A stretch of 64,000 bases of DNA from Ornithodoros turicata (taxonomy: Eukaryota > Arthropoda > Arachnida > Ixodida > Argasidae): positions 50,939,581-51,003,580 of the forward strand of contig NC_088203.1 in assembly GCF_037126465.1 (NCBI RefSeq). Direction: 5' to 3'. Numbering within the stretch: the stretch's first letter is position 1; each line of letters starts with the position of its first letter. Below are positions 9,175 to 20,545 of the stretch, piece by piece. Position numbers and translations under genes: made by a program. Below the pieces are notes generated by a model. It did not search any database. It had not been told where the DNA came from and saw only the letters and a list, made by a program, of their open reading frames with translations.

Positions 9175-12100
9175 TCAAGATGGCCAGCTGTCCGTGGTCC
9201 TCAGCTGGTGTGGACATGGCCTACTTTCCCTTCTGGAACCTACATGTAAAATCCAGAATAGAGTTAAGTCATCAGGAGCAAGCAGGTTGGGTGCAACTTG
9301 GTAGAACCAATATTTTGCGTACCGTGTTTGGTGTTGTTCCACAGCTTGCCTAAGAGTTGGCTTCTCACCATATGTTGCTGAACGAGCTGGCCGAGTTTCT
9401 GCAGCTGCTGACTGCGTTTGGTGTTCTTGAATGCGAGTCAGAACCTCTGCAATCAGTGTTGCCGCATAATCTGTTGATGGATAAGCATAGGTTGACAATA
9501 AATGTGTTAGGTGAACTTGAAGGACTATGCTCAATACTGGGTGTTTTCATGGAAAAGCTATGGGAGCAGCACAGACATCACTTTTCCCAATTGAGTTATA
9601 CTGCAAGGCGGACATCATCTGGAAGGGGGTATATGTGACCTTTGAGCAAAAGCAAGCCGAACAGGAGAAAATCCACATTGAAAGCCATTCTATCTTTTAA
9701 AAATCCTTAAAAGCATGCCGTGAAATATCTATTGCTGAATTTTGGTGTGCAGATGATGAGAGACTGAAAAAGTGCTCCTCAAGAGTCATCTATGGCAACA
9801 GAAGTGGTTTATTTAGCCAGTAGATCAGCGCCTACTCTGATGATTTCCATTACTTCAAATTATGTCGAGCTCTTGCATGAAGTGAGCGCTGTGCTTCCTG
9901 CATTCCCCGCCAGCGTGGTTTCAGCTCATTTTCATATCAATATTCAAGGATGGATATTTTAAGGCACATGTGTATTTTAGGATTTGTTAGACCTGAAATA
10001 GCTCTAAACAAGGATACCCTCATTCCGCTTGCTTTTGTCTGGAATCACCTAATTAATTTTTTAAAGTAATCAGGCAAAAATGAGATCTATATATGCTGCT
10101 CTCATAGCTTTTCAATAAAAAAATTCTGCAAAGGCTAAAACACTCTATAACTAGCACTATCTTCAAACTAGCCACAATAACTACATCTATGTATTGACAC
10201 AGAACATGATGCACGCAGTGGTGAAAATATACCATAGGTAGCATTTTCTTTGAGGGGTACGGCCACCCACGTCTTTTTCAGCTTGGATGGCTTCAGTCGG
10301 AACTGCTTGGAGCCCTCTCTTTCCACTTGCACACGGTCAGCATTCTCGTTGTAATGGAGTATTGCCAACTGTGTCCTAAAACACAGTTTTGTAATGTAGA
10401 TGGTACAGGTTCTGTATGTGTGACATGATTTTATGAAGGTTTAATACCTGGCCACCATCCCCTCATCAAAAAACGAATAGGATTTCGGAACAAAGTGGTT
10501 CAGGACACTGTGGTATGACTCCAGGCCATATGTCTGTTGTTTTGCAGAAAGCATAGGGACATCCCTGAGCAGTGCGGGTGCTGTCAAGATGTCCTTGACC
10601 TTTGCGTACGTCTCACTATCTGTAATTGTAAATGATAAGCTTAATTCTAGCTCTGTCAACAAGGTTAACAAAACTACTAGTCCTTCTTGAGAAAGCGTGA
10701 GCGACCGACAACAGAAAAAAAAAAAGAAACAGACACAACAAGCCACTTGTGTTGTGCTTGCTTTCCCTTGTCACTCGCTGGTCAGGCTTCCTGACATTGG
10801 AGTTCATCCACCAGCTCGACCACTTATTATGTAAAATTATACCTATAAGCTCGATGCTTGGAGATGCAACCACGACATAGCACACGACTGAACTCGTGGG
10901 TGTAAGAAAGGGATAAATCAACTTGTCCATTCTTTAGTATTTTTGTTGCTATGTCTACGTACTAGTACATGCCTGCCGAAGAAAATCTAGGACCATAGTG
11001 CTATTTATTGGGCCCTCTACAGGAGGGCAAGCAATGAAAAATCCATGTGTGTCAATGGGATGAACAGTGCAATAAGGCTCCTTTCCTACACGCGCATAAA
11101 AATGGTGTAGCTTAAATTTTGATACAACGCGGAAATTAACTTCAGCTTCCACTCAAAAAACCTACCTCACATGATTGTGTCAGCAGTGCTAATAAGCACT
11201 GTATATAATTTTAAAAAATGCATTCATAAACAGGCACACTCTTGAAAATGGTGTCCTAAGATTAACTGCACAGTGTGACTTATTAAAGTCATACTGTACA
11301 GTTAATCTTAGGACACCATTTTCAAGAGTGTGCTGGTTTAATGCCACAATCAGCCTCGTCGGGTCACTTCACCCTGCCTGTCATCGCCATTGTTCAGCCA
11401 CTGAGGTCTGAGTTGTGAGAACTGTATTTTTTAAGCACCAAAACCATTTACATGCAGTGCTATATTTAAGAAACGGTTAAGCAGTTTTCCTGAATTTTGT
11501 TCAGTTCCAGCTAAATCACACTTCCCAAAACAATGATAACAGGGCATGCATGTAGAGTAGACACACGCATATATGTCACACATTTTGCATTTGTGTTACT
11601 CCAGAAAACCCAGATGCAATTACTTTACCAAATATTCATTTAAAGTTTTCTCAGAGATTTCTTGAGTTATCGCCTGACTGCACCCATTGGTTTATTTATT
11701 TGTACTTACCTTCTTTGAGCCATTCTCGTGGTTCTGAAACTGGGCCATGATAACAAACTGGGTACAGTGGGTTGTCATGCTCATGGACATCGACAATGTG
11801 GTTCACTGCCGATACCCACTTCGCCAGACAAAGGTCACCACTTTCCCCACTGTACTTTGGACACCAGTATATGTGTCGGATAAGGCTCTCTATCCAGAAC
11901 TTCACAACGTGGTGCTTTGTGGAGCGGCTGAGAGACACAAGCTTTTTCTTGATCCCTGTTCAAAGTTACCACATGAGTTTGAATACCGAAAGCAACTTTC
12001 CATGCTTGTTGAGAGTGCTCACCTTTCGCAACGTGCCACACGTCAAAACGGTGTTTGATGTGTGGACACAATTCCCTTAACACAGACTTTATTGCAGTGT

Positions 12101-15100
12101 GGCGGTCAGTCACTATGGTGTCCACAACCATGTCATGTGCTTCAAGGTAGGCAAGGCAGTTCTTTAGACCATGTACCTCCATGGCATTGCTGCTTGAGAC
12201 TTCTGTTGACTGTTACATAAAACACCAAGATCGACGTATTACACATGTTATACCCATATACAGGGTAGTGTTGCCCCCTAGAGGTATGGTCATTTGACAA
12301 CAGAAACAGCAGAGCTATGTTTTGATGTGCTCAATTAGGCTGTGGAACTTCAACACTTGTAGGCCTGTACAGCGTCAACGCTTCTTCCACTCTCTGAATA
12401 GCAGCAATTAGTCCTGAGCTCGTAGTGTTAAGGATTTTAGTACAACATTGTGAGTAAGCTCTGCCAGTTCCGCAATGAAAAAAAAAACACTTAATTAGAA
12501 CCACATTTTTTTAGGGAGAAACTGGACTAAGGCCGAAAATTGGAAGCTTGAGGGTAAATATCGGGTATTACCCGAAAAAGTATGAATTGCATGATGCAAT
12601 GTTTACGATACTGTTACAGAAAGATTTGGTATGAGATACCTTGACCAATTCAAAGTGGATGATCCTATTGGCAACTGTCTCAAGCAGTGTGTAAGTGCCA
12701 TAGAGGGCTGTGTGGCCTGGCGAATCACATCTGCCATCTCCCGCAAGGGTCAGGGGCACTGGGCGGAGCCGGTCCAGTAGCTCAGCTTGTCTGCTCAGGA
12801 AGACCTACAACAGTTGTAGATAAGATAAGATCACATACTAAAAGGAACATTGGGTGAAAACATTCTGTGACTTTCGAGCTACCGCTAGGATATGTTACTT
12901 GTTTTCTTGAACGATAATAGGCACATACTTTATAAATGTACTCACATCATTCACGGCAGGAAAGAGGTGCTGTTTCTGTGTTCTGAAGTACTGCGACAAA
13001 GTCAGTGTTGGCACCTGCATCGTATGGAACATGTACAAAATGCCTTGGTTACATTAACACTAGAAAAGTGCCTGTATTTGTACCTTCATCATGGCAAACA
13101 TACGAAATGCCTTGGTTATGTTCACGCCGGAAAACAGAATCGCACTACAGAGCAGAATGTTTCCGAGTGGTCTGTCTTCCACCCAAGGCTGGCTGGACCA
13201 TGTACGCAGTTTCCCACAGCTGCAAGCTGTTGCTGCTCTCAGCCATGTGCCCCTTGTTGTGATGTCTGTTTCAGCATCGCTGCTGCCACAAGGACACTGT
13301 GACAGGAGCTCTCGCAGACTTGACTCCGCCACCAGGAAGAGACGTTCCTCTGGATTTAGCCTGAAAAGCAATCACATATTTCTATATCTTAAAACACAGC
13401 ATACTGGAGCATGCTGTACTTACGTTCGATGCACATGGGATTTAGAATGATGTCCCTCATGTTCCTTCTCATATTCGTCACTAGGAAAAAAATAGTTGCA
13501 ATGTAAGAATTCCCACGGCTTTCAAGTGCAATTGCTTACTCTTCAGTCTCTGATCCCTCTGTTAATTCAGATGAGTGGACCGTCACGTCCTTCGGATCAG
13601 GCTGGCTACATCGAGAAAGAAAAGAGGTTATTCACCTTTGCGAAACGTATATGTGTAATACAATGCTGTGTGTGAAGTAGAAAGCCTTTGGTATTCAGTC
13701 TAGGAAGGCATCTATGTCTTGGAATGCACGGCCTATTCGTCAGGGCAGCACACTTTGCGGTGCTGTTTCTAGGATGACTTTTTCATAAAATCCCTGTACA
13801 TCCTTCCCTGTAGGTCTGTTTCACCAAGGTTAAAATGACCTGTTCCCCAGCGTGGTCATGGTGGCCTAGTTTGTTGGCCACAGCTTCCTTACCCCTTCTG
13901 TTCCCATGTATTTTGTTGTTATAACTTCTGTCATGTCTGTGTTACGTGTTATACTGCTGCTATGAGCTATCCGTGTGTATGTCTGTTGTTCTTCCTAAGC
14001 TTTTTTATCTTCAAGCTTTATCCACCACCTTGACTGCTGTTGTAACATATGCTGTTAGCATCCGTGGTATTCATTTCAAGGTGGCTCCTATCAATTGATT
14101 GGTAGTATGTCCACCTACTGACCCAATTATCATGGGTTCAGCCCCGACACAGATAGTAGCAACTTCATGATAGGGTAAAGCTGTTTAGGCTCACCACCCA
14201 CATGGATAGTAAAACACATCAAGAGGCAATATTAATCTGTGGGTAGACAAATATGCTGGAACTCTGTCACACTTGCCTCACAATGGTCACAATGTAATTC
14301 ATATTAACTTAAATGGATGTCATAGCTTTCCTTTTTGTAATCACTAGATCACCAGAGCTCTTAACAATTTTCTGTAAATATAATACACTTGTACTACGGC
14401 ATACCATGTAGATCCCAAGGTTGTATCAAGTTCTTCTCTAGCTGGGGTGGAGCAGTGGACGGGCGAAAGAGGCATGTAAAGCATATCTGTTGGCATCAGT
14501 TCCTCAAATGCTGGTGCACCTATATGCTGCATGGAAGCCTGTCCTGCAGAGACCTCCACGCTTTCAATGTTGCTGTCTTCTGGACACCAAGTTGCTAGTT
14601 CAGATGATGTCAACAGAAGGGAGCTGGAAGGGGGAAGGCTCATGCCTGTCTGGCTTTCCCTACTTTGCATGTGGAACCCAGTTTGAGTGCCTGCAAACCA
14701 AATTGGTAGTAGGCTACGTGTGTAAAAGGTCTGTTCCCTGTAAATGATATTACAATATTACCAAGCGTGGATGTCGGAATAGCTGTTTGTGTTTCCTTGT
14801 CCTGAACCCTTTCCGCTACAGATTCTGGCTTGTGCGGTACTAATGTGTAATGGAACCCATATTGGCTGACTATCTGGTAGGGCACAAATGGTTCAAGGGG
14901 CAGTCCATCCAGCACTAGCACTGAAGAAATAGAGCAATACCAACATGACACATACAAAAAATGCAGAAAGGCAATTATGCAATACAGCTATGAAAAAACA
15001 ATATGGGATATGATGTGATTACTGCCCTCCTGTGTTTACAAGGAGGAGCTATGAATCTCAAGAGTAATTGCCTATGCATTCATTTTAACCACCATGGATT

Positions 15101-16364
15101 TTATCAAGAGTGAGCATAAATGAATTGGGCATGTACCATTTTCCGGACCCGCTGATGACATGGATTGTTGTAGGCTGAAACATTCACCCGCATCGCTTGC
15201 TGATTCCATCCTTTCCACGTCTACAATACAAACACGTTATCACATCTATCACTGTAACAGGCTGGTATAGGACAAGTACGACAAAAACATCTTAAACTGG
15301 AACAGATAGGCGGGAGCATGAATGTGCAGCAATGCCTAATAAGAGCTTTCTACGGAACGTACCACTTGCACTGGCTTCAGTGAAGCTGGTGGACTGGACC
15401 TGTAAACGAAACTATTTACTTGTGGTTCCAATTCATAAGTCAACATCTCATAAGATATGTAATAGATTGGTTTTCACAAATCTGCCTAGAAAAAACATTC
15501 CTTGTACAGATACCTCTTATGAAAATGGACTCATATTGTTCCATACCCCACATTACCAGAAGCAATGGGGTAGAGTATCGACCATGGCGACAAACTCCCC
15601 ATTCATAATCTCAAAATAAAGTTGTCACTTGTTTTTCGAACATGCAACCTGTATTTCCAGCATGCATTAATGCAGTAGAGAAAATGAAACCTCACGCGCA
15701 AATTTGCTCGCTGAATGGGAGCCCACAAAAGGACAAAGTACCGTTCGTGTTCGTATATGACGCGCGGCTAAATGAAAACGTGCATACGCCCCTTCATTAT
15801 ATATGTTCTCATAATAATCCATCCCATCGGTAAGCGACATTTCCAGCAAGCACTACGAGAATGGCAATCTCAGCTCATGGGTTTCCCTTGCAAAACCCAC
15901 ATTGCTTAGTTTTAGGGATCGAACTTCGCCGGCTGCGCCAATGCCGAGAAAAGCGTGTAAACTGCGTTGCAGGCACGCTTTTCAGGGCTAGATCCTATCA
16001 ATTATTATGTCCTTTTGCGGGGTCCCATTTGACATATACGAGAACTGTGACCCACCTCAGCAGACCGCGGCCGAGTTGGTTCCGGAAATATTGTGGGCAC
16101 GGCGTCAGCCTTCAGCCGCTTTCGTTTCGGAACTCCAAGTCGGATTTGTAGAACATCCGTTTCCATGTACGCATCCTCCGCAAAGTGTGAAGAACAAACG
16201 CGGGACACATGTATTTCTCCTCGTACGTCAGGATGTCTGCTGGCGACTACTGCCTCCCATTTTCGCTTCGTGTCACTGTCCCTCGGCTTGTGGAATGTCA
16301 CTTCTGGGTTAGAGCCCGAAGTGTTCGTACACCCAGGAACGTAACACCGTGTTTCACGCGACAT
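9175..16364 (-). CDS. Kolobok transposase, THAP zinc finger plus DDE domain
   Basis: Fourteen exons, in transcript order: 16364-16052, 15220-15137, 14920-14762, 14690-14405, 13605-13540, 13480-13424, 13360-13084, 13014-12946, 12804-12640, 12209-12023, 11955-11710, 10619-10448, 10375-10233 and 9446-9175. All boundaries but the first donor (GTCACA, chosen for phase) are ordinary GT-AG. Phases agree and the total of 2496 bases gives 831 residues with no stop. Residues about 4-85 form a C2CH THAP finger (CYVPGC near the start, CSSHF later). A cysteine-rich block with 'SQPWVED' and 'LFSGVN' follows. Catalytic residues are inferred as D460 (AGDGRCDSPG), D527 (VTDRHTAIK, followed by 'FDVWHVAKG') and E670 (QTYGLESYHS). 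The C-terminus 'GEKPTLRQAVEQHQTRY' fits the family. I find no disabling change. Confidence 0.8.
9538..9960. repeat. Dispersed repeat, copy 1
   Basis: Resembles 32750-33024 over most of its length. Both contain a start near 'gggt.tt', a block near 'gagcagcacaga', 'attgagttata' and 'attctatcttttaaaaatcc'. No coding sequence; it lies in the last intron of the Kolobok transposase. Superfamily unknown. Confidence 0.6.
11234..11333. repeat. 100-bp near-perfect palindrome
   Basis: Arms of about 47 bp beginning GCACACTCTTGAAAATGGTG, with two or three mismatches close to the centre. It lies in the Kolobok transposase intron between the exons at 11710 and 10619. It may be a tiny MITE or a hairpin that affects splicing; no function is shown. 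Confidence 0.8.
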
Positions 16365-16702
16365 GGTCGCGTCAGAACTCGCAATCACAAGCGGAAGTCG
16401 GCGTATTTATCGATGACTTTTCGCGAGGTAAATGGCGACGATGGCGACTCAAACCCGAAGCAGACGAGCTCGGAGACTGTCGTCTGCGCAGCCCTCCCAT
16501 TCGTGCGGCTGCGTTACGTCATCATGATGTTACTATCGCTGGGCTTCCTTAGCTTCAGAGGCGGCGGGAATATTTAAAATTCGTTTACTCAATATGTACG
16601 GCGTTCTCGAAAGAGAAATTTGGCCAACTAGATTGTGAAATGATACCGAACATTATGGTATGGGTCTCATACACACGTTCCCGGATGCGATAGTCCCTTT
16701 AA

Positions 16703-17133
16703 CTGCTAGGGGCGATACTGTACCATATATTTGGTTTTGGTGGAGTGTGTTCACTTCAGTTTAAGCAACCTTTGATCTTGGTTCAAAGATAACCAGTGCT
16801 GGTGAAACCGGGCCATATCCTACCAGCCTGAAAATGTCACTAACCGTGTCCTGTTCTTATAGACTACGCAGGAAATACAGCACACGTTCCATGGCACTAA
16901 AAGCACAGCACACTATGTACACTTCCAAATGTCATTCACTACTCGGGCGCTCTGCCTCTGTAGACCTTAGTGTACTGCCATGGTACCTCCCCCACTGAAC
17001 AGAAATAATCTGCAAATGTGTCCCTAGTCTGTCGTGCACTTTCACCATACGTGTTTGTGCTTAGACGCGGAACATCTTGAAGTGCATCATTATCAGTCAC
17101 TTGCCTCCTCTACAGTCCTTCTGTTACATTTCC
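16703..17133. other. Right MITE flank and 3' region of the Harbinger A transposase
   Basis: 16703-16814 is the right piece of the split MITE. 16815-17133 shows no gene and should be the 3' untranslated end of the transposase, which runs leftward into it. Confidence 0.4.
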
Positions 17134-18508
17134 TTATCCATCCTCCATATCTGCAAACCCAGCAGGGCAATACAAGCAGTGTCCTGTTCTTTCATTGCTG
17201 TCACACACTCGAAGGAAGTTGTGAAGACATATCGTTGCCATAATAATTGCTTTCAGGGTTGGTAGGCTGGCACAGATAGGTTGCCTGTAGATACGCCACC
17301 TGCTGGCAAGTATACCAAAGCTGTTTTCGATTATCCTTCTTGCACGTGACAATCTGTAGTTAAACATAGCCTTCTTGAGGGGCAACTGCCTCCCAGGGTA
17401 AGGTCTCATCAAATTCGATAGAAGAGGAAAGGCCGCATCTCCCACCAGTACATGAGGCAGCATGACTGAACAGTCAGGCAGGCATTTTGGGGCAGGAAGA
17501 TTATAGTGACCGGAGAGCAGCTGCTGGCCAAGCTCTGTCTTTCGAAATACTCCCCCTGTCACTTAGGCGACCAGATTCCTCAATGTGCACATTTGTAAAC
17601 TTGTACTGGGCATCGCACACTGCTAGGAGGATCACGCTGTAGAATTTCTTGTAATTAAAATGTTCAGAGCCGCTCTTGGGCATGTTCTGAATTGAAACAT
17701 GTTTCCCATCGATAGCGCCTACACAGTTTGGGAAATTCCACAGTTCATCAAAATCTCTTGCAATCCTCTCCCAAGTCCGTGTAGTCGGAGCCTGTAAGAA
17801 AAACACTTGTTGATCTAAAGGACTAATATTGATGCCTGCGTTACTTTATGCAGACTACATGCCTGAAGGTAGAGGGGCATGCCAAAGGGCTTCACACGTC
17901 TCTCGGATGATTCCACTCGTGGTGGATTTTCCAATTCGGTAGTTGAGGGAACAAATATACTGGGATGACCCATGAGCCAAGTACCTGGTACTGGTCTAAA
18001 TAAGCGCTTACCTCAAAGTGAGGGACAGCCTCTCAGCAGCAGGGATCGCCCTGCGGAAAGTTGTGTCAGAGCGTTGGATTCGGGGCCCGATAAGTGCAAG
18101 GAGTTGGTGAAATCTGTAAAATCAATGCACCTGAGTGAAAGAGAATTCCAAAGTGGTGCTAACTCAAACTGCGCACCAGGTGCATGACAGCATGTCCGGT
18201 AGGCCTGTAACATCCGCACCACATTTAAAGCTGTGTGCTTACCGTTCTTTCGTCATTCGGAAATATCCAAAATGAGTCTTGTCGTCACGTAGGCGCACTT
18301 CTTGAACTAGGTGGTTGAACTTCCCGTGCACGGCACGTTCCTGTAGTATTTGGCGAACCCACTGTCGTCGTCGTTTTTTCCTTCTTTTCAGCAGAAGCGC
18401 TGCTGCTGCCATTTGAACAACAAGTGGCCAGTTTACGCGCTCTGTATGACGCAGATACACTTCAATACACCTCAAAGTTTCGCCGACCACATCACGTTGC
18501 CCGTTCAT
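17134..18508 (-). pseudogene. HARBI1-like PIF/Harbinger transposase, frameshifted
   Basis: Exon 1 is 18508-18243 ('GYFRMTKER', donor GTAAGC). Exon 2 is 18113-18012 ('FHQLLALIGPRI', 'IPAAERLSLTLR'). Exon 3 starts at 17984 ('YLAHGSSQYI', 'GKSTTSGIIRETCEALW'). Exon 4 runs 17791-17134 ('NFPNCVGAIDGKH', then 'LVGDAAFPL', then 'SRARRIIENSFG'). These hold the DDE residues, with D in AIDGKH, D in GDAAF and E in IIENSFG. A one-base insertion near 17566 (an extra A before a G run, in 'RLSDRG') shifts the frame, and the exon 3 to 4 join also needs a frame change. The protein is therefore probably dead here. The intron between exons 2 and 3 would be only 27 bp. This nuclease pairs with the MADF-BESS protein at the other end of the element. 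Confidence 0.8.
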
Positions 18509-18697
18509 GGCTGCCTGTGGAATGGAGACGTGGTGGAATAGAGGACGTGGTGGAGTGGAGACGTGATTGGTCAACCACAAGCGTTTGACGTATCAAGAAC
18601 GCATATGTCTGAACAGCGTGTCGTACGACAGCCGCCTCCGCACTGGATCCGCACCGTAACCGCAACGGAGAGAATTTGTAGTGTGAACCACGCATTA

Positions 18698-18849
18698 CGA
18701 AACGAGGAACTTTATCGATGCTTTGCTGTGGTCACAATCTGTGCTCCTCGTGAAGCTTCTTCTTTGTGGTTATTGTGCACGTTGCGAGCGCTCACGTGTT
18801 GTGATGTCACCGCCCTGAGCAAACAGCAGGCTTTCTCCGACCAATAGGA
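18698..18849. repeat. Dispersed repeat interrupted by Harbinger A
   Basis: Starts right after the TTA duplication and matches 19800-19970, sharing 'ttatcgatgct', 'cgtgttgtgatgtcaccgcc' and 'cgaccaat'. No coding sequence recognised. Confidence 0.65.
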
Positions 18850-19799
18850 CTGTTTTCTTTGTTGCGACAGCTCGCATTTCCCTGCTCTCATACATGCTCG
18901 TTCCGTTCCAATGTTCGTTCCCATGCCCGTTCATCATCTTCTTTTTCTTTCCGTCTCAATATATGGCTCGCTAGTCGTGTGAAAATAATGAACAAACAAG
19001 TACGTCACTGTAAGGATAATCGTCGAGCAATACGCAAAAAATTGTAAATCATATTTCTGCCCTGAGAATGGTGTCGGGCGTGAATGGTTTTAAGTATAAC
19101 ACGTTTGCTGATTTCTAGGGCACAAGGGAGTTCGAGGCCAGAAAGGGAAGACTTAGTGGTATCAGAAGTATCAAAAGAAGAAAGAGGAGGAGGTTGTCCT
19201 TTCTCCTCAACGTATACACCTACTTGATTACCTTTCGGTAAATTTTTCCTTCAAGCATGGAAGTGCAACGCGCAGCCTTAGTGTCAGGCTTCATAAACAG
19301 TAGACTGAAAATAATTTCGCATTGCAATAAAACGTTTTTCTAGTGAGCTTGAACAGAACGTTAGTGAACTGTTTTGATTCCGTGTTAGCACTGCGAAGCA
19401 AAATAATGTTATGGAACTATTCAAGCCAATCTACCTCAGGAAATGTAATGAATGTGAAGAGCAAAACATTCTGTACAACATCAACACTATGTCCGCAATA
19501 TAGCATTAAAGCGAAGAATTCGAAAACTACTATAGGCATCCATATCGCTATTTGTTGTTCATCACAACACCCGTAGCTATCAAGACGGCGTGAAGTATAC
19601 GGTCGCAAGTCCACACAAACAGTGCGGAGAGCGTTTCTTGGCGGACGGAACAACTTTACAAAATGTCTCTCGTCCAGTTGAAACGCATCCTGACGCCATC
19701 ACATCCATGGGGCACAGTTAACCGCTTGTGTGATCCCTTGTGAGAACCCTTCCGCCATCTTTCTTTGGCAGCTTCAACGTCAGCGAGCCGTTGGGAAAA

Positions 19800-19970
19800 A
19801 CGAAACGAAGAATCTTATCGATGCTCTCCTGTGGCGCAATCTCTACTCCTCGTTTAGCTTCTTCGTTGAGGCGATAGTGCTCGTTACGAGCACTTACGTG
19901 TTGTGATGTCACCGCCCTGAACGAACTACAGCTGCCAACGAGGCTGCAATATTTTCGACCAATGAGGTTG
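19800..19970. repeat. Second copy of the 18698 repeat
   Basis: Same orientation as the copy at 18698-18849, about 75 percent alike by eye. The stretch between the two copies (18850-19799) holds no gene that I can recognise. Confidence 0.6.
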
Positions 19971-20269
19971 TTTAATGTCATTTGAATAGCTCGCGTAGTT
20001 TGTCTATGGTTTGTCTATGGCTTGTATTTGTCACTTCTTCGTCTTTTTTCCCGTCTTGATCTGCATCTTCTCGAGAATATCTCACAGCCCTCATGATACC
20101 ACTGGTGTGAATACCTTGAAAGGGACAGGATGTCCTTTTGTACACAGTCGTGGAGCAATACATATCCGTTTCTGTAGAAATTCCATTTCTGCAAACCTCC
20201 AAACGAAGATGTTTAACATTCTACCGAGTTGGTAGACACACCCGTAAGGCAAACGATCTCCTTCAATTG

Positions 20270-20545
20270 TCACTCGGCCAGGAGATTACGCCCTTGTCAC
20301 GTTAACGAAACGAGCGCATCACACACCACGTGCTCGAGTTCACGGGTGCCTCGCGCTTCGTTACATCATGAGCCATGTAGGCGATGAAGCCTGTAAACAC
20401 GTGAACACATTCGTTAGGCAGATAACACCGTTGGTCGTTACGCGAACAAGAGATTACGCCTTTGTCCCGTTAACGAAAAAAGCGCGTCACGTGAAACGTG
20501 TCACGTGTTCGTGTTAACGAGAGACCCGTGCCTCGTTGGATCGCT
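20270..20545. repeat. Imperfect tandem repeat rich in CACGTG and GTTAACGA
   Basis: Two units share 'agattacgcc.ttgtc.cgttaacga' followed by 'gcgcgtcac/gcgcatcac' and end with '..gtgcctcg'. Several CACGTG palindromes are present. No gene; function unknown. Confidence 0.55.

Larger units (their letters stand above)
7014..16698. mobile_element. Kolobok-superfamily DNA transposon, structurally intact
   Basis: Both ends read AGGGACTATCGCATCCG inward (7014-7030, and minus strand from 16698; 17 bp identical). Both are flanked by TTAA (7010-7013 and 16699-16702), the Kolobok target site. The 9.7-kb body carries two convergent spliced genes: a P2X7 ballast-like gene near the left end and a THAP-DDE transposase near the right end. 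Both start about 0.27-0.33 kb from their terminal repeat, so each end probably supplies a promoter. Perfect repeats and duplications plus open genes point to a recent insertion. piggyBac also uses TTAA, but the encoded protein is not of that family. Confidence 0.85.
6841..16814. mobile_element. Small MITE split by the Kolobok insertion
   Basis: The left end at 6841 reads GGGCCCGGTTTCACCA. The reverse complement of the right end at 16814 reads GGCCCGGTTTCACCA. Their inner flanks (6857-7009 and 16703-16798) have no genes, so without the Kolobok element this would be a MITE of about 285 bp. A target duplication is not clear. It lies inside Harbinger A between the two convergent genes. Confidence 0.6.
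4769..18694. mobile_element. PIF/Harbinger transposon A, split by nested insertions
   Basis: Terminal inverted repeats are TGCTTGGTTCACACT at 4769-4783 and, on the minus strand from 18694, TGCGTGGTTCACACT (one mismatch in 15). Both are flanked by TTA (4766-4768 and 18695-18697), the canonical 3-bp Harbinger target. Inside, convergent, are a MADF-BESS gene (+) and a HARBI1-like transposase (-), the two-gene plan of this superfamily. Without the nested MITE and Kolobok DNA (6841-16814) the element would be about 3.95 kb, a normal size. The flanking repeat at 18698-18849 also occurs at 19800-19970, so Harbinger seems to have landed in a copy of that repeat. Confidence 0.85.

Noticed and set aside
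9755..9800. Seventh hammerhead (GATGATGAGAGACTGAAAAAG)
   Set aside because: No stem II and no GAAA-stem III-UH arrangement.
20270..20545. CRISPR-like array
   Set aside because: Two imperfect units only, no regular spacers, and the genome is eukaryotic.
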